Source of the DNA: Stenotrophomonas nematodicola
GTDB taxonomy: Bacteria > Pseudomonadota > Gammaproteobacteria > Xanthomonadales > Xanthomonadaceae
DNA length: 64,000 bases
Direction of reading: 5' to 3'
NCBI RefSeq assembly: GCF_009467805.1
Contig: NZ_WIAY01000001.1
Span: 314,982-378,981 of the forward strand
Shown: positions 55,982 through 64,000 of the stretch, one piece after another
Position numbering within the stretch: the stretch's first letter is position 1
Layout of the letters: each line of letters begins with the position of its first letter
Notes under the pieces: generated by a model
The model's input: the letters and a program-made list of their open reading frames with translations, nothing else
What the model was told of the DNA's origin: nothing
Database searches by the model: none
Program-made: the position numbers and the translations under genes

Positions 55982-56734
55982 ATGGACAAGGCGCTCTACG
56001 TAGCGATGACCGGTGCACGCGCGTCGCTGCAGGCCCAGGGCACGCTTTCGCACAACCTGGCCAACACCGATACCCCTGGCTTCAAGGAAGCGCTCGCCAA
56101 CACCGAGGCGTTCCCGGTCAAGGGCACCGGCTACGCCTCCCGCGTGGACGCCCTGCACGTGGACGCCGGGTTCAACCGGCGCATGGGTGCCCAGCAGATC
56201 ACCGGCAACCCGCTGGACCTGTCGCTGCAGTCGGGCAACTGGCTGGCGGTGCAGCCGCCGGCCGGTGGCGGTGAAGCCTATACCCGCGGTGCGGCACTCT
56301 CGATCACGCCCAATGGCCAGCTGGTGACTGCCGGCGGCCATCCGGTACTGGACGAGAACGGTGCGCCGATCGCCATTCCGCCTCACCAGGCGATGGACAT
56401 CGGCAACGACGGCACGATCTCGATCATTCCGCTCGGCGAAGGCCCGCAGACGATGGCCAATATCGGCCGGATCCGCGTGGTGGCCGCCGCCGACGACCGC
56501 CTGGAACGCGGCCTGGATGGGTTGATGCGCAACATCGATCCGCAGCAGCCGTTTGTGCAGGCCCAGGGCAAGTCGCTGGAAAGCGGCCAACTGGAGGGCA
56601 GCAATGTCGATGCCGCCGGTGCGCTGGTGCAGATGATCCAGCTGCAGCGCCAGTACGAAATGCAGGTGAAGGTGATCAAGCACGGCGACGACAACGCCCG
56701 CAGTGCCAACAGCCTGTTGCGCCTGGGCGGTTGA
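55982..56734 (+). CDS. flgF: Flagellar proximal rod protein FlgF
   Basis: A 250-aa rod protein. DKALYVAMTGARASLQAQGT and LSHNLANTDTPGFKEALANT at the N-terminus, C-terminal ESGQLEGSNVDAAGALVQMI and LQRQYEMQVKVIKHGDDNAR. Follows flgE by 32 bp. After its stop is a 128-bp gap with a second sigma-54 promoter. Confidence 0.95.
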   Translation: MDKALYVAMTGARASLQAQGTLSHNLANTDTPGFKEALANTEAFPVKGTGYASRVDALHVDAGFNRRMGAQQITGNPLDLSLQSGNWLAVQPPAGGGEAYTRGAALSITPNGQLVTAGGHPVLDENGAPIAIPPHQAMDIGNDGTISIIPLGEGPQTMANIGRIRVVAAADDRLERGLDGLMRNIDPQQPFVQAQGKSLESGQLEGSNVDAAGALVQMIQLQRQYEMQVKVIKHGDDNARSANSLLRLGG

Positions 56735-56785
56735 TCGCCCTGTCGGCGGCGCGGTGACGCACCCCCGACGGAATTCCGGCGCGGT

Positions 56786-56805
56786 TCTGGCACGCGCCAT
56801 GCATT
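56786..56805 (+). promoter_or_regulatory. Sigma-54 promoter in front of flgG
   Basis: TCTGGCACGCGCCATGCAT: TGGCACG, 4 nt, ATGCA, with GG and GC 10 nt apart. The predicted transcription start is about 50 nt before flgG, so flgG to flgL can be transcribed independently of flgB. Confidence 0.65.
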
Positions 56806-56862
56806 GCCTCTTGTAACGGCCGCCCCCCTGCGGCCACCCGCAGAACACAAAGGAACATCGCC

Positions 56863-57648
56863 ATGAACCAGGCATTGTGGATCGCCAAGACCGGACTGGA
56901 TGCGCAGCAGACGCGCATGTCGGTGGTGTCCAACAACCTCGCCAACACCAACACCACCGGGTTCAAGCAGGACCGCGCCAGCTTTGAAGACCTGCTGTAC
57001 CAGCAGGTGCGCCAGCCTGGCGGTGCGTCTTCAGCGCAGACCCAGCTGCCGACCGGCCTGCAGCTGGGCACCGGCGTGCGCGTGGTGGCCACCTCGAAGA
57101 ACTTCGAGCAGGGCAGCCAGCAGCAGACCGGTCGCGCGCTCGATGTGATGGTCAATGGGCGTGGCTTCTTTGAAGTGCAGATGCCCGACGGTTCCTCGGC
57201 CTATACCCGCGACGGCTCGTTCCAGCGCAACCAGCAGGGCGAACTGGTCACCAACAGCGGCTATCCGGTGCAGCCGGGCATCCAGATTCCCGAAGGTGCA
57301 CAGTCGCTCACCATCGGTACCGACGGCACGATCAGCGTGAAGATGGCCGACGACGCCGCCTCGGTGGAGATCGGCGCACTGACCCTGACCGACTTCGTCA
57401 ATCCGGCCGGTCTGCAGGCACGGGGTGAAAACCTGTTCCTGGAAACCACCGCCTCCGGCCCCGCGCAGAACGGCAACCCCGGTCTCAACGGCCTGGGCAG
57501 CGTGGTGCAGGGCGCGTTGGAAGGCAGCAACGTCAACGTGGTCGAAGAGCTGGTGTCGATGATCGAAACCCAGCGCGCCTACGAAATGAACGCCAAGGCG
57601 ATCTCCACGACCGACGCGATGCTCGGTTACCTCAACCAGAACGTCTGA
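56863..57648 (+). CDS. flgG: Flagellar distal rod protein FlgG
   Basis: A 261-aa distal rod subunit. [40 protein letters not shown] and C-terminal [20 protein letters not shown] with [20 protein letters not shown] are diagnostic. AAGGAA lies 8 nt before the ATG. Confidence 0.96.
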   Translation: MNQALWIAKTGLDAQQTRMSVVSNNLANTNTTGFKQDRASFEDLLYQQVRQPGGASSAQTQLPTGLQLGTGVRVVATSKNFEQGSQQQTGRALDVMVNGRGFFEVQMPDGSSAYTRDGSFQRNQQGELVTNSGYPVQPGIQIPEGAQSLTIGTDGTISVKMADDAASVEIGALTLTDFVNPAGLQARGENLFLETTASGPAQNGNPGLNGLGSVVQGALEGSNVNVVEELVSMIETQRAYEMNAKAISTTDAMLGYLNQNV

Positions 57649-57671
57649 TCGGCCGAACCGGAAGCCCTGCC

Positions 57672-58364
57672 ATGTCGCCCCTGCGCCCTACCCTTCGCCT
57701 GCTGTTTGCCGGCTCCCTGGTTGCCCTGCTCGGCGGCTGCGTCATCGCTGGCGATGTCCGGCCCTATCCGCCGATGGCGCCGGTTGTCCCGATCGCAGCG
57801 CCTACCCCTCAGGCCACCGCCGGTGCGATCTACGCCGCCGGCCCTGGCCTGCAGCTGTATTCGGATCGACGCGCGCGTGATGTCGGCGACCTGCTGACCA
57901 TCACCTTGACCGAAAACACCACCGCGCAGACCACCGCCAATACCACGACGGCCAAGGAATCGGACCTGAGTATCGGCACCCCGACGGTCTTCGGCGCACC
58001 GGTCACGCTGGGCGGCAAGGACATCCTGAGCGCCAGCGCCAAGGGTTCGCGCGACTTTGCCGGCAAAGGCACCAGCGCACAGAGCAATCGCCTGCTCGGC
58101 AGTGTCACCGTCACCGTGGTGCAGCGCCTGCCCAACGGCAACCTGGTGGTGCAGGGTGCCAAGAACCTGCGGTTGAACCAGGGCGACGAACTGGTGCAGG
58201 TGCAGGGCATCGTGCGTGCCGCGGACATTTTCCCCGACAACACCATTCCGTCCAGCCGCGTCGCCGATGCCCGCATCGTCTACGGCGGTCGCGGTCCGGT
58301 CGCCCAGTCCAATGCAATGGGCTGGCTGAGCCGCTTCTTCAACTCGGCGTTGACGCCGTTCTGA
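57672..58364 (+). CDS. flgH: Flagellar L-ring lipoprotein FlgH
   Basis: A 230-aa outer-membrane ring protein. The lipoprotein signal ends LLGGC (Cys23), giving an outer-membrane anchor. Core motifs: [37 protein letters not shown] and [20 protein letters not shown], and C-terminal [20 protein letters not shown]. flgI begins 7 nt after the stop. Confidence 0.95.
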   Translation: MSPLRPTLRLLFAGSLVALLGGCVIAGDVRPYPPMAPVVPIAAPTPQATAGAIYAAGPGLQLYSDRRARDVGDLLTITLTENTTAQTTANTTTAKESDLSIGTPTVFGAPVTLGGKDILSASAKGSRDFAGKGTSAQSNRLLGSVTVTVVQRLPNGNLVVQGAKNLRLNQGDELVQVQGIVRAADIFPDNTIPSSRVADARIVYGGRGPVAQSNAMGWLSRFFNSALTPF

Positions 58365-58371
58365 GCCTGAC

Positions 58372-59523
58372 ATGACCTTTTCCTTCTTCATTGCTGGGCA
58401 GCGACGCACCGCGTCGCGCTACGCGCTGCGTGCGGCGGCGACGCTGCTGGCGGTGTTCGCCCTGGCTGCCCCCGCTTACGCCGAGCGCATCAAGGACCTG
58501 GCGCAGGTGGGCGGCGTGCGCACCAACGCGCTGGTCGGCTACGGCCTGGTCGTGGGTCTGGACGGCAGCGGCGACCGCACCAGCCAGGCGCCCTTTACCG
58601 TGCAGAGCCTGAAAAACCTGCTTGGCGAGCTGGGCGTCAATGTGCCTGCCAACGTCAACCCGCAGCTGAAGAACGTGGCCGCCGTGGCCATCCACGCCGA
58701 ACTGCCGCCGTTCGCCAAGCCGGGTCAGCCGATCGACATCACGGTCTCTTCGATCGGCAACGCGGTGTCGCTGCGCGGCGGCTCGCTGCTGATGGCCCCG
58801 CTGCGCGGCGCCGACGGCCAGGTGTATGCGATCGCGCAGGGCAACCTGGTGGTCGGCGGCTTTGGGGCGCAGGGCAAGGACGGCTCGCGGGTGTCCGTGA
58901 ACGTGCCCAGCGTGGGCCGCATTCCCAACGGCGCCACGGTGGAACGGGCGCTGCCGGACGTGTTCAACGGCGGCGGCGACATCACACTGAATCTGCACAA
59001 GAATGACTTCACCACGGTGTCGCGCATGGTCGCCGCGCTCAACCAGGCGTTCGGCGATGGTGCGGCACGCGCGATTGACGGGGTGACGGTGTCCGTGCAG
59101 TCGCCCAGCGACCCTGGCGCGCGCATCGGCCTGCTCGCCCGCATCGAGAACCTCGAACTCACCCCCGGCAGCGCGCCGGCCAAGGTGGTGGTCAATGCGC
59201 GGACCGGCACGGTGGTGATCGGCTCGCAGGTTCGGGTGGGCGCAGCGGCCATTTCACATGGTTCGCTCACTGTGACCATCAACGAGAACACCAACGTCAG
59301 CCAGCCCAATGCGTTCGGCAACGGCCAGACGGTGGCCACGCCGCAGTCCACCATTACCGCCACCAACGATGGCAGCCGCATGTTCAAGTTCACTGGCGGC
59401 ACCACGCTCGATGAAATCGTGCATGCGGTGAACGCGGTGGGCGCCGCCCCCGGCGATCTGATCGCCATCCTGGAAGCCCTCAAGCAGGCCGGCGCGCTGA
59501 GCGCCGAACTCGAGGTGATCTGA
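58372..59523 (+). CDS. flgI: Flagellar P-ring protein FlgI
   Basis: A 383-aa periplasmic ring protein with signal peptide ([15 protein letters not shown]). [40 protein letters not shown], and late [20 protein letters not shown] are family hallmarks. The N-terminus carries about 15 residues before the hydrophobic core ([20 protein letters not shown]), so the start could be slightly downstream. flgJ starts 1 nt after the stop. Confidence 0.95.
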   Translation: MTFSFFIAGQRRTASRYALRAAATLLAVFALAAPAYAERIKDLAQVGGVRTNALVGYGLVVGLDGSGDRTSQAPFTVQSLKNLLGELGVNVPANVNPQLKNVAAVAIHAELPPFAKPGQPIDITVSSIGNAVSLRGGSLLMAPLRGADGQVYAIAQGNLVVGGFGAQGKDGSRVSVNVPSVGRIPNGATVERALPDVFNGGGDITLNLHKNDFTTVSRMVAALNQAFGDGAARAIDGVTVSVQSPSDPGARIGLLARIENLELTPGSAPAKVVVNARTGTVVIGSQVRVGAAAISHGSLTVTINENTNVSQPNAFGNGQTVATPQSTITATNDGSRMFKFTGGTTLDEIVHAVNAVGAAPGDLIAILEALKQAGALSAELEVI

Positions 59524-59524
59524 C

Positions 59525-60751
59525 ATGCGCATTACACCCGCACTGGAACTCAACCCGGCCCAGGCCAACAGCCCGGCCAAGGTCGACAAGGTGGCACGCC
59601 AGCTGGAAGGCCAGTTTGCGCAGATGCTGGTCAAGAGCATGCGCGATGCCAGCTTCGGCGATTCGCTCTTCCCTGCCGAGAACACGATGTTCCGCGAAAT
59701 GTACGACCAGAAGATCGCCGAGGCGATGACGCGGGGACGTGGCCTGGGCCTGTCGGCGATGATCGCCCGCCAGCTTGGGGCCGCCGAAGGCGAGGCGGCC
59801 GCGCCGGTCGATACCGCGCTGAACCCGGCCGCCGCCCTGCGCGCGTACCGGCTCAATGCGCCATCGGCCGCGCCGATGGCGTTGCCGGCGGGCACTGCGC
59901 CGACTGCCGTGCCCAGCGAGGTGGACGTGCTTCAGCACCTGCGTGGCGCTGATCCGTCAGCAGTACTGCAGCCTATGGAGCGTGCGCTGGACCTGATCGC
60001 CGGGCGCGAAAGCAGCCAGATGCACGAAGCGCTCGGGCGGAACGATCCGTATGCCACGCCGCCGGCCGTGAGCGGGTCCGCCGGGGAAAACTGGGCCGCG
60101 TTGTCCAACGACCGCTGGAGCGGCGTCAATGACGGTGCCACGCGTACCACCGGTGCCGTGGACACGCTGGCCGCCAGTACGGCGGCCGCCACGCTGGGTC
60201 CGCACACCCCGGAAGGCTTCGTCGCCAGCATCTGGGGCCATGCCCAGCAGGCGGCGCGCGAGCTGGGCGTCGATGCCAAGGCCCTCGTCGCCCAGGCGGC
60301 CCTGGAAACCGGCTGGGGCCGCAAGCTGGTGCAGCGCAATGGCGGCGGCAGCTCGCACAACCTGTTCGGGATCAAGGCCACCGGGTGGAGCGGTGAGCGT
60401 GCCAGCAGCGGTACCCACGAATACGTTGACGGCGTTCGCCGCAACGAAACCGCCAGCTTCCGCGCGTATACGTCGGTGGGCGACAGCTTTGCCGACTACG
60501 TGAAACTGCTCAAGAACAGCCCGCGTTACCAGAACGCGCTGCAGGCCGGCGGCGATGTCCGCGGCTTTGCGCAGGGCCTGCAGAAGGCCGGCTACGCCAC
60601 CGATCCCGGCTATGCGGCCAAGATCGCCGCAATTGCCGGCGGCCCCACCATCGAGCGCGCCATCGCCGCCGTGGGCGACGCCAGCCGGCGCTTGGGCCAG
60701 ACCTTTGCCAGTACCGCCAGCCCGACCGGGCTGGGTGTCATCCGTCGTTGA
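59525..60751 (+). CDS. flgJ: Peptidoglycan hydrolase/rod scaffold FlgJ
   Basis: 408 aa. The N-terminal rod-binding domain (about 1-105; LEGQFAQMLVKSMRDASFGD) and the C-terminal glucosaminidase domain (about 235-380) are fused: VDAKALVAQAALETGWGRKL contains the catalytic Glu, and GTHEYVDGVRRNETASFRAY and YADYV-type SFADYVKLLKNSPRYQNALQ follow. It makes the hole in the wall for the rod. Longer than E. coli FlgJ (~313 aa) by virtue of an Ala/Pro-rich middle linker. Confidence 0.94.
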   Translation: MRITPALELNPAQANSPAKVDKVARQLEGQFAQMLVKSMRDASFGDSLFPAENTMFREMYDQKIAEAMTRGRGLGLSAMIARQLGAAEGEAAAPVDTALNPAAALRAYRLNAPSAAPMALPAGTAPTAVPSEVDVLQHLRGADPSAVLQPMERALDLIAGRESSQMHEALGRNDPYATPPAVSGSAGENWAALSNDRWSGVNDGATRTTGAVDTLAASTAAATLGPHTPEGFVASIWGHAQQAARELGVDAKALVAQAALETGWGRKLVQRNGGGSSHNLFGIKATGWSGERASSGTHEYVDGVRRNETASFRAYTSVGDSFADYVKLLKNSPRYQNALQAGGDVRGFAQGLQKAGYATDPGYAAKIAAIAGGPTIERAIAAVGDASRRLGQTFASTASPTGLGVIRR

Positions 60752-60759
60752 GGTAACCC

Positions 60760-62640
60760 ATGTCCAGCGTACTTTCCACCGGCACCAGTGCCCTGCTCGC
60801 GTTCCAGCGGGCGTTGGCCACCACCAGCCACAACGTCGCCAATATCAACACCCCCGGCTATAGCCGGCAGAAGGTCGACTTCGCCACCGCCAACCCGCAG
60901 AACTTCGGCTATGGCGATGTCGGCAACGGCACCCGCATCACCGACATCCGGCGCGTCGCCGACCAGCTGGCGATATCGCGGCTGCTCGACGGCAGCGGCG
61001 AACTGGCGCGCCTGAAGCAGCTGTCGACGATGGCCGACCGCGTCGATGCGATGTTCTCCGACACGGCCACCAATGTGGCCGGGGTGTGGTCGAGCTTCTT
61101 CGATACGGTCAGCGGCCTGTCCTCCAATGCCTCGGGCACCGCCGACCGGCAGAACGTACTGGACGGTGGCAAGACCCTCGCCAACCGCTTCCAGCAGCTC
61201 AACGGTCAGCTCAACACGCTCAACGGTGAGGTCAACAACGGCCTGATCGCCGGTGCCAGCGAGATCAACCGGCTGGCCAAGGAGATTGCCCAGCTCAACG
61301 GCGCCATCGGCGGCAATGCGGCCAATGCCGCGCCGGATCTGCTGGACCGCCGCGACCAGCTGATCGCCAACCTGGTCGGCTACACCGGCGGCAACGCGGT
61401 GATGCAGGACGGCGGCATCATGAATGTCTACACGGCCGGTGGCCAGGCACTGGTGGTGGGCACCACCGCGTCCAAGGTCACTACTGTGACCGACCCGTAC
61501 ATGCCCGAGCGCCTGCAGCTGGCATTGGAAAGCGCCGGGCAGAAGATCACCCTGGAATCGAAGACCCTGGGCGGCCAGATCGGCGGCCTGCTCGAGTTCC
61601 GCGATACCGTGCTCACCCCCACCCAGGCCGAACTGGGCAAGCTGGCGATCGGCATGGCCAGCAGCTTCAATGACGTGCACCGCCAGGGTGCGGACCTGTA
61701 TGGCAACCTCGGCGGCGATTTCTTCAACATCGGCGCGCCGCGCATCACCGGCCACGCCGGCAATGCAGGCACGGCCAGCATGGCCGCCAGCTTCGGCGAC
61801 CTGTCCAAGCTGGACGGGCAGAACGTCGTGCTGAAGTTCGACGGCACCCAGTGGCAGGCCAGCCGCGCCGATACCGGCGTGGCGGTGGCCATGACCGGTA
61901 CCGGTACTGCCGCTGACCCGCTGGTGCTCAATGGCGTGGAGCTGGTGATGACCGGCACGCCGGCGCTCAACGACCGCATGCTGCTGCAGCCCACGGCGGG
62001 CGTGGCCGGCACGATGTCCGTAGCGATCACCGATACCTCGCGGATTGCCGCCGCCGCTCCGATCAAGGGCACCGCAGCACTGTCCAACAGTGGCACCGGC
62101 AAGCTCAGCGGTGTCAAGGTGACCGACCACGGCAACGCCGCGCTGCGCAACCCGGCGGCGATCGTGTTCACCAGTGGCACCCAGTACACCCTGGATGGCG
62201 CCGGCCCGTTCACTTACACCGCAGGCCAGACCATCAGCGCCAATGGCTGGAGCTTCGTGCTCGACGGCGCGCCGAAGACCGGCGACACCTTCAGCATCGG
62301 TCCGACGCCGGCCGGCTCCTCGGACAACAGCAACGCATTGCTGCTGGCCAAGGTGGAACAGGCCAAGGCCTTCAACGATGGCACCGTGACCCTGAGCGGC
62401 GCTCTTGGCGGGCTGACCACCCAGGTCGGCGCCGCCGCCCGCTCGGCCGACTACTCCCTGCAGGCCCAGCAGGTGATCACCGACCAGGCGCAGTCCGCGC
62501 GCGATGCAGTGTCAGGGGTGAACCTGGATGAAGAAGCCGCCGACATGCTGCGGCTTCAGCAGGCCTACCAGGCCGCCTCGCAGCTGATCTCCACTGCCGA
62601 CACCATGTTCCAGACCATCCTCGGAGCCGTAGGCCGATGA
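60760..62640 (+). CDS. flgK: Flagellar hook-associated protein FlgK (HAP1)
   Basis: A 626-aa junction protein. SVLSTGTSALLAFQRALATT and SHNVANINTPGYSRQKVDFA at the N-terminus, C-terminal VSGVNLDEEAADMLRLQQAY and QAASQLISTADTMFQTILGA. The middle is variable. Starts 8 nt after flgJ and overlaps flgL by 4 bp (ATGA). Confidence 0.96.
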   Translation: MSSVLSTGTSALLAFQRALATTSHNVANINTPGYSRQKVDFATANPQNFGYGDVGNGTRITDIRRVADQLAISRLLDGSGELARLKQLSTMADRVDAMFSDTATNVAGVWSSFFDTVSGLSSNASGTADRQNVLDGGKTLANRFQQLNGQLNTLNGEVNNGLIAGASEINRLAKEIAQLNGAIGGNAANAAPDLLDRRDQLIANLVGYTGGNAVMQDGGIMNVYTAGGQALVVGTTASKVTTVTDPYMPERLQLALESAGQKITLESKTLGGQIGGLLEFRDTVLTPTQAELGKLAIGMASSFNDVHRQGADLYGNLGGDFFNIGAPRITGHAGNAGTASMAASFGDLSKLDGQNVVLKFDGTQWQASRADTGVAVAMTGTGTAADPLVLNGVELVMTGTPALNDRMLLQPTAGVAGTMSVAITDTSRIAAAAPIKGTAALSNSGTGKLSGVKVTDHGNAALRNPAAIVFTSGTQYTLDGAGPFTYTAGQTISANGWSFVLDGAPKTGDTFSIGPTPAGSSDNSNALLLAKVEQAKAFNDGTVTLSGALGGLTTQVGAAARSADYSLQAQQVITDQAQSARDAVSGVNLDEEAADMLRLQQAYQAASQLISTADTMFQTILGAVGR

Positions 62641-63839
62641 ACAACCGTATTTCCACCGGCATGATGTTCAACCAGTCGGTCTCGTTGATGATGGCCAAGC
62701 AGGCCAAAATGAGCCACCTGGAGCAGCAGATCGCCACCGGCCGCCGCCTGGTGACCGCCAAGGACGATCCGGTCGCCTCCGGCGCCGCCGTGGGCCTGGA
62801 CCGCACCCTGGCTTCCCTGGAGCGCATGCAGCTCAACGCCGGCAATGTGCAGAACCGCCTGGGCCTGCAGGAGAACGCGCTGGCCCAGGTTGGCGACATG
62901 ATGGGCCGCATCACCGAACTGACCATCTACGCCAACAACCCGGCGCTGGCGGCGTCGGACAAGCAGTCGATGGTGACAGAGATCGAGGCCATCCGGGGCA
63001 ACCTGCTCGCGCTTGCCAACAGCACCGATGGCACCGGCCGCTACCTGTTCGGTGGCACGGCCGACGGCAGCCCTCCCTTCAGCCAGATTGACGGGAAGGT
63101 GGTCTACAACGGCGATCAGAACCAGCGCCAGGTGGAGGTGGGCCCGGACACCTACGTGCTCGATGCCCTGCCCGGCAGCGAGATTTTCCTGCGCATCGGC
63201 ACCGGCGACGGCCATGTGGATGGTGCCGCGGCCAGCGGCAACACCGGTACCGGCGTGCTCACCAATGTCACCCGCGATGGCAGCAACAGCTGGGACGGCA
63301 AGGCCTTCAGCGTGCGCTTCACCGCCGCCGACCAGTATGAGCTGGTCGACGACACCGGTACGGTGGTGTCCAGCGGCACCATGAAGGCCGGCGACGACCT
63401 GGTGCTCAACGGCGTGCGCCTGCACGTGGATGGCAAGCCTGCTGCCGGTGATACCTTCAACGTGGCCCCGGCCACCAGCCGCGACATCTTCAGTACCCTG
63501 GACAGCCTGATCGGCTCGCTGAAGATGGATACCGGCAGTGCCAGCCAGTCCGCCGCCCAGCAGAACCTGCTGCAGAGCGGACTGCGCGACATCGCCCGAG
63601 CCTCCGAACGGATGATCGACTCGCGCGCCGCTGGCGGTGCCCAGCTCAAAGCGCTGGACAATGCCGCGGACATGCGTGAATCCAACACCGTCACCCTCAA
63701 GGGCACGCTGTCGCAGATGCGCGACCTGGACTACGCCGACGCCATCAGCCAGTACCAGCTGGAAAGCACTGCCCTGCAGGCCGCGCAGACCCTGTTCTCA
63801 CAGATGCAGCAGATGTCGTTGTTCAACACGCTGCGCTGA
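62637..63839 (+). CDS. flgL: Flagellar hook-associated protein FlgL (HAP3)
   Basis: A 400-aa junction protein between FlgK and the filament. N-terminal NNRISTGMMFNQSVSLMMAK and KMSHLEQQIATGRRLVTAKD with DDPVASG, C-terminal LKGTLSQMRDLDYADAISQY and LQAAQTLFSQMQQMSLFNTL are flagellin-like hallmarks. A strong terminator follows, closing the flgB-flgL run. Confidence 0.95.
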   Translation: MNNRISTGMMFNQSVSLMMAKQAKMSHLEQQIATGRRLVTAKDDPVASGAAVGLDRTLASLERMQLNAGNVQNRLGLQENALAQVGDMMGRITELTIYANNPALAASDKQSMVTEIEAIRGNLLALANSTDGTGRYLFGGTADGSPPFSQIDGKVVYNGDQNQRQVEVGPDTYVLDALPGSEIFLRIGTGDGHVDGAAASGNTGTGVLTNVTRDGSNSWDGKAFSVRFTAADQYELVDDTGTVVSSGTMKAGDDLVLNGVRLHVDGKPAAGDTFNVAPATSRDIFSTLDSLIGSLKMDTGSASQSAAQQNLLQSGLRDIARASERMIDSRAAGGAQLKALDNAADMRESNTVTLKGTLSQMRDLDYADAISQYQLESTALQAAQTLFSQMQQMSLFNTLR

Positions 63840-63869
63840 CGGCGCGTCATCCCGTAACGGAAAGCCTCG

Positions 63870-63905
63870 AAGGCCGCGATGCGAACAGCATCGCGGCCTT
63901 TTTCG
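63870..63905 (+). terminator. Intrinsic terminator after flgL
   Basis: AAGGCCGCGATGC-GAACA-GCATCGCGGCCTT, a 13-bp stem followed by TTTC, 31 nt after the stop. The remaining ~95 bases to the right edge hold no recognisable feature. Confidence 0.92.
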
Positions 63906-64000
63906 TTATGCGTCGCCAAACACGCCCGTCGCACGCGCCCCACTGGCAGGGGCGCGCGCCGGAGAGCGTGAGCCGGGGCCGCCGCGGGGCGCCCTGTCTC

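Noticed and set aside
59525..60751. FlgJ too long, possible fusion or frameshift
   Set aside because: Both rod-binding and glucosaminidase domains are in one frame, and the extra length is an Ala/Pro-rich linker. Dual-domain FlgJ is normal in gammaproteobacteria.
60610..62130. 506-codon minus-strand frame across flgJ and flgK
   Set aside because: Antisense to conserved flagellar genes; no start signal or domain.

Overview
The window is a GC-rich gammaproteobacterial chromosome segment, almost certainly from Stenotrophomonas (Xanthomonadaceae, S. maltophilia complex or close). Three things point there. The left edge carries GTAG-type (SMAG) palindromic repeats. There is an APH(6)-type streptomycin kinase next to clp genes. 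The housekeeping order ftsK-lolA-rarA-crcB, trxB-aat-infA, clpA/clpS and nudJ-mnmA-hflD, followed by flgM/flgN/flgA/cheV and flgBCDEFGHIJKL, fits that family. No tRNA, rRNA, insertion sequence, prophage or CRISPR array was seen.

Layout. 1-479: tandem 103-bp array built from SMAG hairpins. 466-5946 (minus): probable iron/heme operon, made of a periplasmic IroE/Fes-like esterase, a YncE-like beta-propeller and the ABC importer HmuTUV, with a Fur-like site upstream. 6173-8704: type V autotransporter with a Pro-Val-Asp linker. 8762-13930 (minus): complete CS1/Coo-type (alternate chaperone-usher) pilus operon in the order chaperone, pilin, usher, tip. 14163-18366: secreted amidohydrolase, GST with a divergent WYL regulator, and a LysR regulator. 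18577-21560: BvgA/BvgS-like phosphorelay. 21505-29167 (mostly minus): small DNA-binding-like protein, fluoride channel, RarA, LolA, transglutaminase-like protein and FtsK. 29436-33306: trxB, an acyltransferase-like gene, aat, infA and a small secreted protein. 33393-36968: clpA and clpS, separated by an opposite-strand APH(6)-like kinase. 37064-41023: YbjN-like protein, nudJ-mnmA-hflD and a minimal chemoreceptor-like protein. 41500-42155: YcaQ-type pseudogene. 42160-50429: signalling block with two GGDEF/EAL proteins and two histidine kinases. 50504-63839: flagellar rod/hook/ring genes.

How it fits together. The right half is a motility and c-di-GMP block. By eye it contains sigma-28-type promoters (TAAA/TCAA, 11 nt, GCCG) before flgM, cheV, the chemoreceptor-like gene and the large GGDEF-EAL gene. 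Sigma-54 type -24/-12 elements precede flgA, flgB and flgG. The left half is surface and nutrient biology: an adhesin, a pilus and an iron importer. The BvgAS-like relay is the obvious candidate regulator for some of this, but nothing in the sequence proves that link.

Gene starts were chosen from overlaps (many ATGA junctions), ribosome-binding sites, signal peptides and family length. All functional calls rest on reading motifs, without a database search.
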